Assembly: GCF_025147325.1 (NCBI RefSeq)
Contig: NZ_CP102262.1
Location: 3,782,001 to 3,846,000, forward strand
Reading direction: 5' to 3'
DNA length: 64,000 bases
DNA from: Bacteroides stercoris ATCC 43183
GTDB lineage: Bacteria; Bacteroidota; Bacteroidia; Bacteroidales; Bacteroidaceae
Part shown: in pieces, positions 51,983 through 60,103 of the stretch
How the letters are laid out: every line of letters starts with the position of its first letter
Numbering within the stretch: the stretch's first letter is position 1
Notes under the pieces: model-generated
What the model was told of the DNA's origin: nothing
The model's database searches: none
What the model saw: only the letters and a program-made list of their open reading frames with translations
Made by a program: the position numbers and the translations under genes

Positions 51983-54151
51983 ATGCCAAAGAGATACTTC
52001 AAATATTATCTGACAGCCATAACAGTGATTTCATTTATCGCCTGTTCGGAAAAGTACACCTTGAACGGAGAGGGAATGCTTCATTTGAAAGTAGGTGTAA
52101 CCGACCAGGTGAAAGTTACAACCCGTTCTATGACCGATGAATTACAGGATTCTTTACAACGCCACTGTACAATCGACATCCTTAATGAAAAGGGAACCGT
52201 CCGCCGGTACAAAGGAGTAAACGAACTTCCGGAAGCGCTTTACCTCTCTGCCGGCAGCTACACAGCCCTTGTTACGGCAGGCGACTCAGTACCCGCTTCT
52301 TTCGAAACTGTATACTATAAAGAAGAACGTCCCTTCCACATTAACAGCGGCGAAGTTACCAACCTGGAGCTAACTTGCGGCATCGCCAATACGGTAGTTG
52401 CCGTAAAATATGATGAAGCATTGAGCTCCGTATTCCAAACCTATAAAGTTACGGTATCCACTGCAGACGGTACTTTAGATTATCTTCCCGAAACCAAAGA
52501 CTCCATCGGCTACTACATGCTGCCGGCGGGCAATACTAAGCTGCAATGGCATCTGGAAGCAACCATGCCCAACGGAAAAAGCTATACAAAAGAAGGAAAC
52601 ATTCCGGATGCGCAATCCGCCTATCGCTACGACTTGTCCTTCAACTTCATACCGACAGACTACGCAGACGGTGGCGGTACGGTAAAAGTCAGTGTCAACG
52701 CCAATCCGATAAGAGAAATAACCGATGAAGTACAGATTTATCAACGACCTATCTTCCGCGGCGAAAACTTCGATATAACCTCTTCCGCATTCTATGAAGT
52801 AGGCATGGGAACGGAATTATCGTATACCGTAACAAGTACATCCGTACTCAATGAACTGTCCATGTACTGCGAACAATTCGCACAATGCGGACTTCCCGTC
52901 CGGATGAACCTCATGAGACTGACGGAAATGGAAAGGGGGCGTTTGGAAGCTTCCGGTCTGTCATACAAATCCGAATACAATACCGGCAGCGATGTCGGTA
53001 CGATGCGTGTGACGTTTTCAGACGGTTTAATGAAACATATCACAGCAAAAGAAGGGACTTATAACATAATATTACATGCTACCGATGTCCGCAACCGCAC
53101 CAATGAAGGGGTATTATCCATATCCGCTTCCGATGCAGTGGTGCTGACCAAAGAGGTTACAGAAGGTGACATATGGACATCGAAAGCAGTCTTGCGGGGC
53201 GGTCTGATGAAAGAAACATCCGATCCCTTGATATTCCGTTACCGGATAACCGGCTCATCCGACTGGAAGGAAGTGGAAGCTGTGTTGAACGGTAAAGAAA
53301 TGACAGCTGCCATCACCGGTCTGAAAGTGGCTACCACCTATGAATATGTAGCGGTTGCCGGAGAAAAGGCATCTTCCGTGGTTTGCAGATTCACTACGGA
53401 GAAAGCCACCCAACTTCCCAATGCCGGGTTTGAGAAGTGGCATGGTTCCAAGCCGACCTATGTATACGAATCCGGCGGAACGATGTTCTGGGATACCGGC
53501 AACCACGGTTCACAAAAGGCCGGAACGGATATAACCACCGCGGACGGTTCTGTAAAGCATGGCGGTAGCTACTCAGCCAAACTGGAATCCAAATTCGCCA
53601 GCATGTTAGGCATCGGGCAGTTTGCGGCTGGCAATGTATTTTCCGGCAAATACCTGGCTACCAATATGGATGGTGTCGTAGGTAATGGTGTACTGGGTTG
53701 GGGACGTCCGTTCGAATCTCGTCCTACGGCATTGCGCGGATATGTCCGCTACCAATCCAATACCGTGAACTACGACAACAGTTGCGAATTTATCGACAAA
53801 GGCGATCCGGATATAGGAAGCATCTTTATCGTATTGGGCAACTGGCCCGGCGAAACATACGGCGGAGAGACATGGCCTGTAATAGTCAGAACCAACTATA
53901 AGACTCCGGGCAGCGCACAACTGTTCGATGTCAACAGCGAGTATATCATAGGTTATGGTGAAAAGGACTTCACATCTTCGACAGAAGGAGAAGGAATGAT
54001 TGAATTCAACATTCCGGTAGAGTACCGTTATACCAACCGGAAGCCGACAGCTATCATCATCGTAGCCTCATCCAGTAAGTACGGCGATTATTTCAGCGGT
54101 GGAACAGGAAGTACGATGTGGCTCGACGACTTCGAATTAGTTTATGAATAA
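51983..54151 (+). CDS. DUF4493-PCMD surface lipoprotein (operon gene 3)
   Basis: A 722-residue lipoprotein (SFIAC, Cys21). The DUF4493 domain starts EGMLHLKVGV with TTRS, Arg48. A second domain (IFRGENFDITSSAFYEVG) resembles the C-terminal domain of gene 2, then an Fn3-like unit (ITGLKVATTYEYVAVAGE...CRFTTEKA, in part). The PCMD domain begins LPNAGFEKWHGS and ends STMWLDDFELVYE. So its architecture is gene 2 plus Fn3 plus PCMD, which argues that these genes arose by shuffling a common set of modules. Its stop overlaps the next start by 8 nt. Confidence 0.88.
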   Translation: MPKRYFKYYLTAITVISFIACSEKYTLNGEGMLHLKVGVTDQVKVTTRSMTDELQDSLQRHCTIDILNEKGTVRRYKGVNELPEALYLSAGSYTALVTAGDSVPASFETVYYKEERPFHINSGEVTNLELTCGIANTVVAVKYDEALSSVFQTYKVTVSTADGTLDYLPETKDSIGYYMLPAGNTKLQWHLEATMPNGKSYTKEGNIPDAQSAYRYDLSFNFIPTDYADGGGTVKVSVNANPIREITDEVQIYQRPIFRGENFDITSSAFYEVGMGTELSYTVTSTSVLNELSMYCEQFAQCGLPVRMNLMRLTEMERGRLEASGLSYKSEYNTGSDVGTMRVTFSDGLMKHITAKEGTYNIILHATDVRNRTNEGVLSISASDAVVLTKEVTEGDIWTSKAVLRGGLMKETSDPLIFRYRITGSSDWKEVEAVLNGKEMTAAITGLKVATTYEYVAVAGEKASSVVCRFTTEKATQLPNAGFEKWHGSKPTYVYESGGTMFWDTGNHGSQKAGTDITTADGSVKHGGSYSAKLESKFASMLGIGQFAAGNVFSGKYLATNMDGVVGNGVLGWGRPFESRPTALRGYVRYQSNTVNYDNSCEFIDKGDPDIGSIFIVLGNWPGETYGGETWPVIVRTNYKTPGSAQLFDVNSEYIIGYGEKDFTSSTEGEGMIEFNIPVEYRYTNRKPTAIIIVASSSKYGDYFSGGTGSTMWLDDFELVYE

Positions 54152-54899
54152 AAACATCTGTGAAGTGAGACAAAAAGCAATCATCATAACATTAGCCCTG
54201 GCAGCTATCGCAGGCGGTAAAATCCAAGCGCAAGAATTCAAACGCCAAATCGAACAAAGCACATTTGTTCCCAAAGGCCAATGGATAGCAGGCAGTTCGA
54301 TATCTTACTCCGAACATACCGAGGATAACTACCAGTTCCTGATTATCGACGGATTCAAATCCGACGGCTATACATTCAAAGTCAGTCCCCTGGTATGCTA
54401 TGCGTTTAAAGACAATATAGCGGCCGGAGGCCGGTTTGCCTACAGCCGTTCATTGATAAAGATAGATGGCCTGACGCTGAATATCGATGATGACAATCAG
54501 TTTGACATCAACGACCTGTATCAGTTGAAACACACATATTCAGGTATGCTGATACTGCGCAACTACATCAGTTTGGGCAAAAGCAAGCGGTTTGCACTCT
54601 TTAACGAAACCCAGCTGGAATGGTCGGGCAGCCAATCCAGAGTAATAAACGGAAAGGACGAGTCGGTCACCGGAACTTTCGCCACAACCACCGGCATGAG
54701 CATCGGAGCAGCACCGGGCATTGTGGCATTCATCAACAACTATACTGCAGTAGAAGTCAGTATCGGTGTGCTTGGATTGAACTTCAGTAAAACCAAACAG
54801 ACAACCAACCAGGTGTATCAAGGCGAACATTCGTCAAGTAGCGCCAATTTCAAGATAAACCTGTTTTCCATAGGTCTGGGACTGGCCTTTTATTTATAA
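54144..54899 (+). CDS. Outer-membrane beta-barrel protein (operon gene 4)
   Basis: A 251-residue exported protein (signal ending GGKIQAQE). After a short plug-like N-terminal part it shows alternating strands typical of an 8-12-strand barrel, with aromatic ends (GGRFAYSRSL, FALFNETQLEW, SIGLGLAFYL). It is a paralogue of the following gene: VCYAFKDNIAAGGRFAYS against VGYAFKDNVIVGLKAGYN, LNIDDDNQFDINDL against LNIDDDLSFDLKDI. The final hydrophobic-aromatic strand fits a BAM-recognised C-terminus. Overlap of 8 nt with gene 3 shows co-translation with the lipoproteins. I propose a membrane anchor or export pore for them. Confidence 0.85.
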   Translation: MNKNICEVRQKAIIITLALAAIAGGKIQAQEFKRQIEQSTFVPKGQWIAGSSISYSEHTEDNYQFLIIDGFKSDGYTFKVSPLVCYAFKDNIAAGGRFAYSRSLIKIDGLTLNIDDDNQFDINDLYQLKHTYSGMLILRNYISLGKSKRFALFNETQLEWSGSQSRVINGKDESVTGTFATTTGMSIGAAPGIVAFINNYTAVEVSIGVLGLNFSKTKQTTNQVYQGEHSSSSANFKINLFSIGLGLAFYL

Positions 54900-54905
54900 T
54901 CAAGG

Positions 54906-55784
54906 ATGAAGAAGTTACTTATATATATGATGTGCATCATGGTGGGTATGGAAACAGTCCGGGCACAAGAAACGCAGGAAGCGTTATCCCAAGCGCACGA
55001 CTCGTTACGGGTACGGACAGTTTATGTACACGACACGATATACATTGAACGGCCGGCTGTTGAAGCGACTCAACCGGACAGTTCGGAAATTATCTATACC
55101 AAACCGGTCGGACGCTTCGACCGGGGAATTATCAATTACCGTTTTATACCCAAAAAGAAATGGGTAGGCGGACTTACGTTCTCCTATATCAATTATGACG
55201 GCGAAGACAGCCGGATGCTGTTCTCATTGATAAAAGACTTTGATTGCAACTTCCGTACAATATCCGTCAGACCATTTGTAGGTTATGCATTCAAGGACAA
55301 TGTCATAGTCGGACTCAAAGCCGGGTATAACCACACCGTAGCCGACCTGGGTAACATATCGCTAAACATTGACGACGATTTGAGTTTCGACCTCAAAGAC
55401 ATACGCTATTCGGAAGACTCGTATAGCATCGCACTGTTCCACCGTTCGTATGTGGGACTGGACAGAGGCAAGCGCTTCGGATTCTTCAATGAGAGTTCGC
55501 TTTCCTACAACAATGGCAGCAGCACTTTCACCCGTGGCAAGGACGAAGCATTGAAACGCACGGAAACCACCATACACGAGATACATCTGGGTTTGAATCC
55601 CGGTGTTGCCGTATTCATCATGGAGAATGTATGCGCCGAGATGTCATTCGGTGTTGTCGGCTTCAAGTACAGAATAGAAAAACAGAAGAACAATGAAGGT
55701 GAAACAGGCAAACGCACTGCCAGCGGCGCCGACTTCAAAATAAACTTGTTCAACATAAATATAGGAATTACACTTTGCCTGTAA
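54906..55784 (+). CDS. Outer-membrane beta-barrel protein, paralogue (operon gene 5)
   Basis: A 292-residue exported protein (signal ending ETVRAQE) with a longer N-terminal periplasmic segment of about 45 residues (VRTVYVHDTIYIERP...) before the barrel. The barrel starts RFIPKKKWVGGLTFSYINYD and ends FKINLFNINIGITLCL, closely parallel to gene 4 (FKINLFSIGLGLAFYL). Two different barrels in one lipoprotein operon suggest distinct partners. The next ATG (55790) follows the stop within 6 bp. Confidence 0.85.
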   Translation: MKKLLIYMMCIMVGMETVRAQETQEALSQAHDSLRVRTVYVHDTIYIERPAVEATQPDSSEIIYTKPVGRFDRGIINYRFIPKKKWVGGLTFSYINYDGEDSRMLFSLIKDFDCNFRTISVRPFVGYAFKDNVIVGLKAGYNHTVADLGNISLNIDDDLSFDLKDIRYSEDSYSIALFHRSYVGLDRGKRFGFFNESSLSYNNGSSTFTRGKDEALKRTETTIHEIHLGLNPGVAVFIMENVCAEMSFGVVGFKYRIEKQKNNEGETGKRTASGADFKINLFNINIGITLCL

Positions 55785-55789
55785 GATAC

Positions 55790-57379
55790 ATGAAGAAAAT
55801 AAAAATATATGCAACCGGACTGTTCCTGATATTGGCAGGGCTGCTGAGCTCCTGCATAGAGAACAATGTACCCTATCCCATTATAAAGCTCGACATTACC
55901 GCGCTCGAAGTAGAGGGGGAAACTACAGGAGCAGTTATCAGTACGGAGAACCGTACAGTGACAGTGACCCTTGCCGATACCGTAAATATGAAGAAAGTAT
56001 ATATCAGGAAAGTGGAAATGACGGAAGGTGCAAGAAGCATCTTACGTCCGGACACGACTTTCGACCTGACCAATCCTCAAACAGTTATCCTGTCCCTCTA
56101 CCAGGATTATCCGTGGAAAATCATAGCCAAACAGCCGATCGACCGCCGTTTTGTTGTAGAAGGCCAAATCGGTGAGGCCATTTTCTATGTAAACGAAAAA
56201 GAGAGAAGAGCCATTGCCTATGTAAGCAAAGAGCAGGATTTGTCCAAAATTAAAATCAAAGAACTAAAGTTAGGACCTACCGGCTCCACCATACACGGAT
56301 ACGACGGCAACGCCACGGTAATGAACTTTACAGGCGGACAACCGCAAATCGTAATCGTCACTTACCGGGATATACTGGAAGACTGGACACTCAATGTGTT
56401 CGAAACAGATGCTGTCAAGATAACATCGGCAGACGGTTGGGTCAATGTAGCCTGGCTGTATGGAGAGGGGCTTGAAGGCGAAGACAACGGCTTCGAAATA
56501 CGTGAGGCAACCTCTGAAGAGTGGCAGAAAGTAGATGCTTCCTATATGATAACGACCGGTGGCAGTTTCTCGGCCCGCATTCCTCACCTGAAAGCATCGA
56601 CCGCCTATGTCTGCCGTGCATATTCGGGAACTTCCATAAGTACGGAAAAGACCTTCACCACTACAGCGGCAATAGAACTGCCCAATGCTTCTTTCGATTA
56701 TTGGAGCATGGATGGCAAAGTGGCAAACCCCTGGGAAGAAAATAGTACGCCATTTTGGGATACCGGCAATATAGGCGTTACCACAGCCAGTCAGAGCAAT
56801 TCCACCCCCACCGATGACACCGCTGCCGGAAGCGGCAAAGCAGCCAGGCTGGAATCGAAGAATGTAATCGTGAAATTTGCTGCCGGCAACCTGTTTACGG
56901 GAAAATTCATCAAGGTGGACGGTACAAACGGTATTTTGAACTTCGGCCAGCCATTTACAGGCCGCCCGACAAAATTGAAAGGATACTACAAATATACCAC
57001 CGCACCTGTCACAGACCTGCCAGCCGAAGGTAGTCAGGACTATACGCGTTTCCAAAATTACAAGGGAAAGCCCGATACATGTGCCATATACATCGCTTTG
57101 GGCGATTGGACGGAACCGATAGAGATACGCACCCGCCCTACCAACAGAAAGCTGTTTGACAAAAACGACGAGCATATCATCGCCTATGCCGAAATGTACA
57201 GCGGAACAACAGTAACGGAATACAAAAAGTTCGAATTGAACCTGGACTACCGTGTTACTAACCGTGTACCAACCTACATTGTCATCGTATGCTCGGCAAG
57301 TAAATATGGCGACTACTTCGTAGGGGGCAGAGGAAGCACACTTCACGTAGATGAGTTTAGTTTGGATTATGACTATTGA
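55790..57379 (+). CDS. PCMD lipoprotein lacking DUF4493 (operon gene 6)
   Basis: A 529-residue lipoprotein (GLLSSC, Cys21 from this start). Instead of DUF4493 it has N-terminal beta domains (KLDITALEVEGETTGAVIS...VVEGQIGEAIFYVNE, in part), then an Fn3-like unit (IPHLKASTAYVCRAYSG...KTFTTTAA). The PCMD domain begins LPNASFDYWSMDG and ends STLHVDEFSLDYDY. There is no TR motif after the lipidated Cys, so if the other proteins are processed and assembled, this one would stay lipid-anchored. The start is the ATG at 55790; a TTG five codons earlier overlaps gene 5. Confidence 0.86.
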   Translation: MKKIKIYATGLFLILAGLLSSCIENNVPYPIIKLDITALEVEGETTGAVISTENRTVTVTLADTVNMKKVYIRKVEMTEGARSILRPDTTFDLTNPQTVILSLYQDYPWKIIAKQPIDRRFVVEGQIGEAIFYVNEKERRAIAYVSKEQDLSKIKIKELKLGPTGSTIHGYDGNATVMNFTGGQPQIVIVTYRDILEDWTLNVFETDAVKITSADGWVNVAWLYGEGLEGEDNGFEIREATSEEWQKVDASYMITTGGSFSARIPHLKASTAYVCRAYSGTSISTEKTFTTTAAIELPNASFDYWSMDGKVANPWEENSTPFWDTGNIGVTTASQSNSTPTDDTAAGSGKAARLESKNVIVKFAAGNLFTGKFIKVDGTNGILNFGQPFTGRPTKLKGYYKYTTAPVTDLPAEGSQDYTRFQNYKGKPDTCAIYIALGDWTEPIEIRTRPTNRKLFDKNDEHIIAYAEMYSGTTVTEYKKFELNLDYRVTNRVPTYIVIVCSASKYGDYFVGGRGSTLHVDEFSLDYDY

Positions 57380-57394
57380 AAAGAATAAGAAGAT

Positions 57395-59110
57395 ATGAGA
57401 AACGCAATGCGATACATATTCATACTCTGCCTGTTTCTTGGGTTTACAAGCTGCCAGGAAGACGTTTTGCAACCCTCGTACAAAGGCAAAGGACGGCTCG
57501 TGCTGAAAGATGTGGATATTTCGGCAGAAGCCTCAGCAGAGACTGTCACCCGTGCCACAAGCACTTTTACCGCACCAACGGCATCTGAACTGACATACAA
57601 AGTAACCGATACGCAGACCGGAGAAGTGGTGTACAACCAAACAGGAGAGTTCACGTCTTTAGTATTGGATGAAGGCTTTTACAGGTTAGAAGCATCTTAT
57701 GGAACGGAAAACATGGGAACCGCTCCTTATTTATATGCCGCAACAGAAGAGTTCCGGATTACAACAGCCACGGAAACAGCAAAGAGCCTTTCCGTAAAGC
57801 TATCCTGCGCAATCGTCCATCCTACAATAGCCGATAATTTGCTTGAGCACTACGACACCTACAAAATCGAGATTTCCGATGGGACAAGCATACAAGAAAT
57901 CCCTAATAACGCTGACTTTTTTGTACCGGCAGGCAAGGATTATACATTAACATTATCCGGTACGAATACTTTAAATGAAGCAAAATCGAACTCTTGGGAA
58001 CTAAAAGACGTGCTTGTCGCTAATCGCTATACACTGAATTGCAATCCCGATTTGCCTTCTTTTACACTACCGGAGCAAATGGAAGGAGATGTATGGAGTA
58101 CATTTATATATATTACTCCTATGACGGCAACGAATATGAGCTCCAAACCGGAAATGACGGAAAAAGTGTTGGCCAATATCGTGTACGAAGCTTCAGCGGA
58201 CGGAATTAACTGGATACAAGCTATAAATGATAATGGAAAGACTGTTATAAAGGGGCTCGTTGCCAACAACCAATATACCATCCGTTCCCGCTTTGGAAGC
58301 ATCATCTGTACTAATTCACAGCAAGTAACAATGGAAAGTGCAGAACAATTGGAGAATGGCAATTTTGAATCAGTCTGGAATAAAAAAGAGATAAATGGAG
58401 GTAACGGCAGTTGGAGCCGTCCATTATATTGTTATTACCTTCCAGGTTGGAACACGAGAAATGAAAGAACGACCAAAGGTGGGGAAAGTGCCACAGGCTG
58501 GGGAACAGGAGTCGGTTATGGAGTCTGGTGGCGCTGGTGTTCCGGTACTGTTCCAACAGCAGACAGCAGCAAAGACGCAAATGCTGTAGAAATTTCAACA
58601 TTGGCATTCTACAACAAAAAAGTCAGTGGCACTTGGAGCAGAGATGAAGTATATACTTATACCCGGGATAACGGAACAGCATATGCAGGTTACCTTTTCA
58701 CAGGCACATTCGATAAAAACACCGATACATACACATTAGGCATACAGCATGAAAGCCGTCCTACAAGTATATCGTTCGACTACAAATATTCCCCTGTCAT
58801 CAACGACAAGTGCCTGGCTTATGCCAAAGTATATAATGCGGATAAAAAAGAAATTGCAAGTACCATTGAATTCAACTCATCCGGACAAGAGGAGTATACC
58901 ACACAGACTCTCAAATTTGAATATAATAAAGAGCATATGCAAAGCAAGGCCAAATATATTACTGTCTTTTTTCAATCCGGTTACGATACCACTATCTCCA
59001 ATATGCATAGAGAAAACGGTGGTTACGGTAGTTCTCCCTTTGGAGAAGACCGTGTCGTAGGTAGTGTTCTCAAAATAGATAATGTTGTCTTAAACTATGA
59101 TTACGAATAA
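57395..59110 (+). CDS. DUF4493-PCMD surface lipoprotein (operon gene 7)
   Basis: A 571-residue lipoprotein (LGFTSC, Cys20, then QED). The DUF4493 domain starts GRLVLKDVDI and carries VTRA with Arg53. It is shorter between DUF4493 and PCMD than genes 1 and 3, with one Fn3-like unit (IKGLVANNQYTIRSRFG). The PCMD domain begins LENGNFESVWNK and ends SVLKIDNVVLNYDYE, and contains a Trp-rich stretch (GYGVWWRWCSG), the kind of aromatic surface that often binds sugars. The gap to gene 8 is 19 bp. Confidence 0.87.
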   Translation: MRNAMRYIFILCLFLGFTSCQEDVLQPSYKGKGRLVLKDVDISAEASAETVTRATSTFTAPTASELTYKVTDTQTGEVVYNQTGEFTSLVLDEGFYRLEASYGTENMGTAPYLYAATEEFRITTATETAKSLSVKLSCAIVHPTIADNLLEHYDTYKIEISDGTSIQEIPNNADFFVPAGKDYTLTLSGTNTLNEAKSNSWELKDVLVANRYTLNCNPDLPSFTLPEQMEGDVWSTFIYITPMTATNMSSKPEMTEKVLANIVYEASADGINWIQAINDNGKTVIKGLVANNQYTIRSRFGSIICTNSQQVTMESAEQLENGNFESVWNKKEINGGNGSWSRPLYCYYLPGWNTRNERTTKGGESATGWGTGVGYGVWWRWCSGTVPTADSSKDANAVEISTLAFYNKKVSGTWSRDEVYTYTRDNGTAYAGYLFTGTFDKNTDTYTLGIQHESRPTSISFDYKYSPVINDKCLAYAKVYNADKKEIASTIEFNSSGQEEYTTQTLKFEYNKEHMQSKAKYITVFFQSGYDTTISNMHRENGGYGSSPFGEDRVVGSVLKIDNVVLNYDYE

Positions 59111-59129
59111 TTAAACCCCAATTATAACA

Positions 59130-59918
59130 ATGAAGAAACTTTTAGCTTTAGCAGGAATTGCGCTGATTGCAGCAGCCTGCACCAATAATGATGAACCGGT
59201 ACAAGAATGCGGACAGATTAATCTCACTCTGGAAAACTCCACTGCTCCTGAAATCGAAGTAAGCACCCGCACGGTAACAGACCTTACGGAAACGGATGCG
59301 AAGGACTACAACATACAAGTCCTCCAAAACGGCAATGTGAAATTAGAGTCAACCAACTTTCTGACCTTTAAGAACACCACCTTCATCTTCCCCATAGGAA
59401 GCGGCTACACAGTTACGGCTGAAAGCTGCACGGAAGAGGTTGGACAATCCGCTAATGACGGAGTGGGACAAATACGTTACTTCGGAACAAGCGCCCCTTT
59501 TGAAGTCAGGACCAATGAGATAAGCAACGTCAAAGTAACCTGCACTATGGCCAATGCCAAAGTAAGTATTGCCTATGACGAAGTCTTTGCACAGGTATTC
59601 AATGGTTATACCGTTGAGGTTTCTACAGAGGCGGAACCTTCACGGATCATCACCTTCGACAGTAACGGCAAATGCAACAGTACATACGATGCAGCGTTTT
59701 TTAACATCGACAGTAAAAATCCTAATCTGAAATGCACCGTTTCCGGTACATATAAAGGCAATGTGCGTACAGCAACGCAAACCATTCAGCTTGAAGCGGC
59801 AAAATGGTATAAACTGAATATAAAAACCAGCGCCAGCGGCAGAATTGACATGGGAATTTCGGTTGACGACACCGTAGAAGAAAAGCCTCAAGATGTAGAA
59901 GTAAATCCTTACTTATAA
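59130..59918 (+). CDS. Short DUF4493 lipoprotein (operon gene 8)
   Basis: A 262-residue lipoprotein (ALIAAAC, Cys17, then TNNDEP). It is essentially a lone DUF4493 domain: CGQINLTLENS, then VSTRTV with Arg47, DYNIQVLQNGNVKLE, a Thr/Val-rich sandwich and TIQLEAAKWYKLNIKTSAS. It has no PCMD, linker or Fn3 unit. In a pilus-like model this would be the minimal, stalk-type subunit, while the larger proteins would be adaptors or tips. It is the last gene of the operon. Confidence 0.87.
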   Translation: MKKLLALAGIALIAAACTNNDEPVQECGQINLTLENSTAPEIEVSTRTVTDLTETDAKDYNIQVLQNGNVKLESTNFLTFKNTTFIFPIGSGYTVTAESCTEEVGQSANDGVGQIRYFGTSAPFEVRTNEISNVKVTCTMANAKVSIAYDEVFAQVFNGYTVEVSTEAEPSRIITFDSNGKCNSTYDAAFFNIDSKNPNLKCTVSGTYKGNVRTATQTIQLEAAKWYKLNIKTSASGRIDMGISVDDTVEEKPQDVEVNPYL

Positions 59919-60008
59919 AACGCAGGATATATCCATTCTACGTTTTCAGCAACACCATCATCTGTTTGTAATATCAGAATGATGACGCAAGAGCATCCTC
60001 CAGCCATT

Positions 60009-60091
60009 CCACCCTGACAGCATAATTGTGTTTTTAGGGTGGCACAGTTGTGCCATTTAATAGGCACGGTTGTGCCACAAGCTTGGCACAA
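60009..60091. repeat. Overlapping palindromes with TGGCACA core
   Basis: TGGCACAGTTGTGCCA (60040-60055), GGCACGGTTGTGCCA (60063-60077) and TTGGCACAA (60083-60091) follow one another, and an outer CCACCCT/AGGGTGG pair (60009-60015 and 60036-60042) overlaps the first. The set lies between the convergent ends of the surface operon and the metallophosphoesterase gene and could terminate both. Confidence 0.7.
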
Positions 60092-60103
60092 ATATAAATA
60101 CGC

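Noticed and set aside
56270..57472. 400-residue open frame antisense to the PCMD lipoprotein gene
   Set aside because: Shadow of a well-supported operon gene; composition is unnatural and no start context is seen.
48226..59918. Polysaccharide utilisation locus
   Set aside because: There is no SusC/SusD pair, glycoside hydrolase or hybrid two-component or sigma/anti-sigma regulator in the operon.
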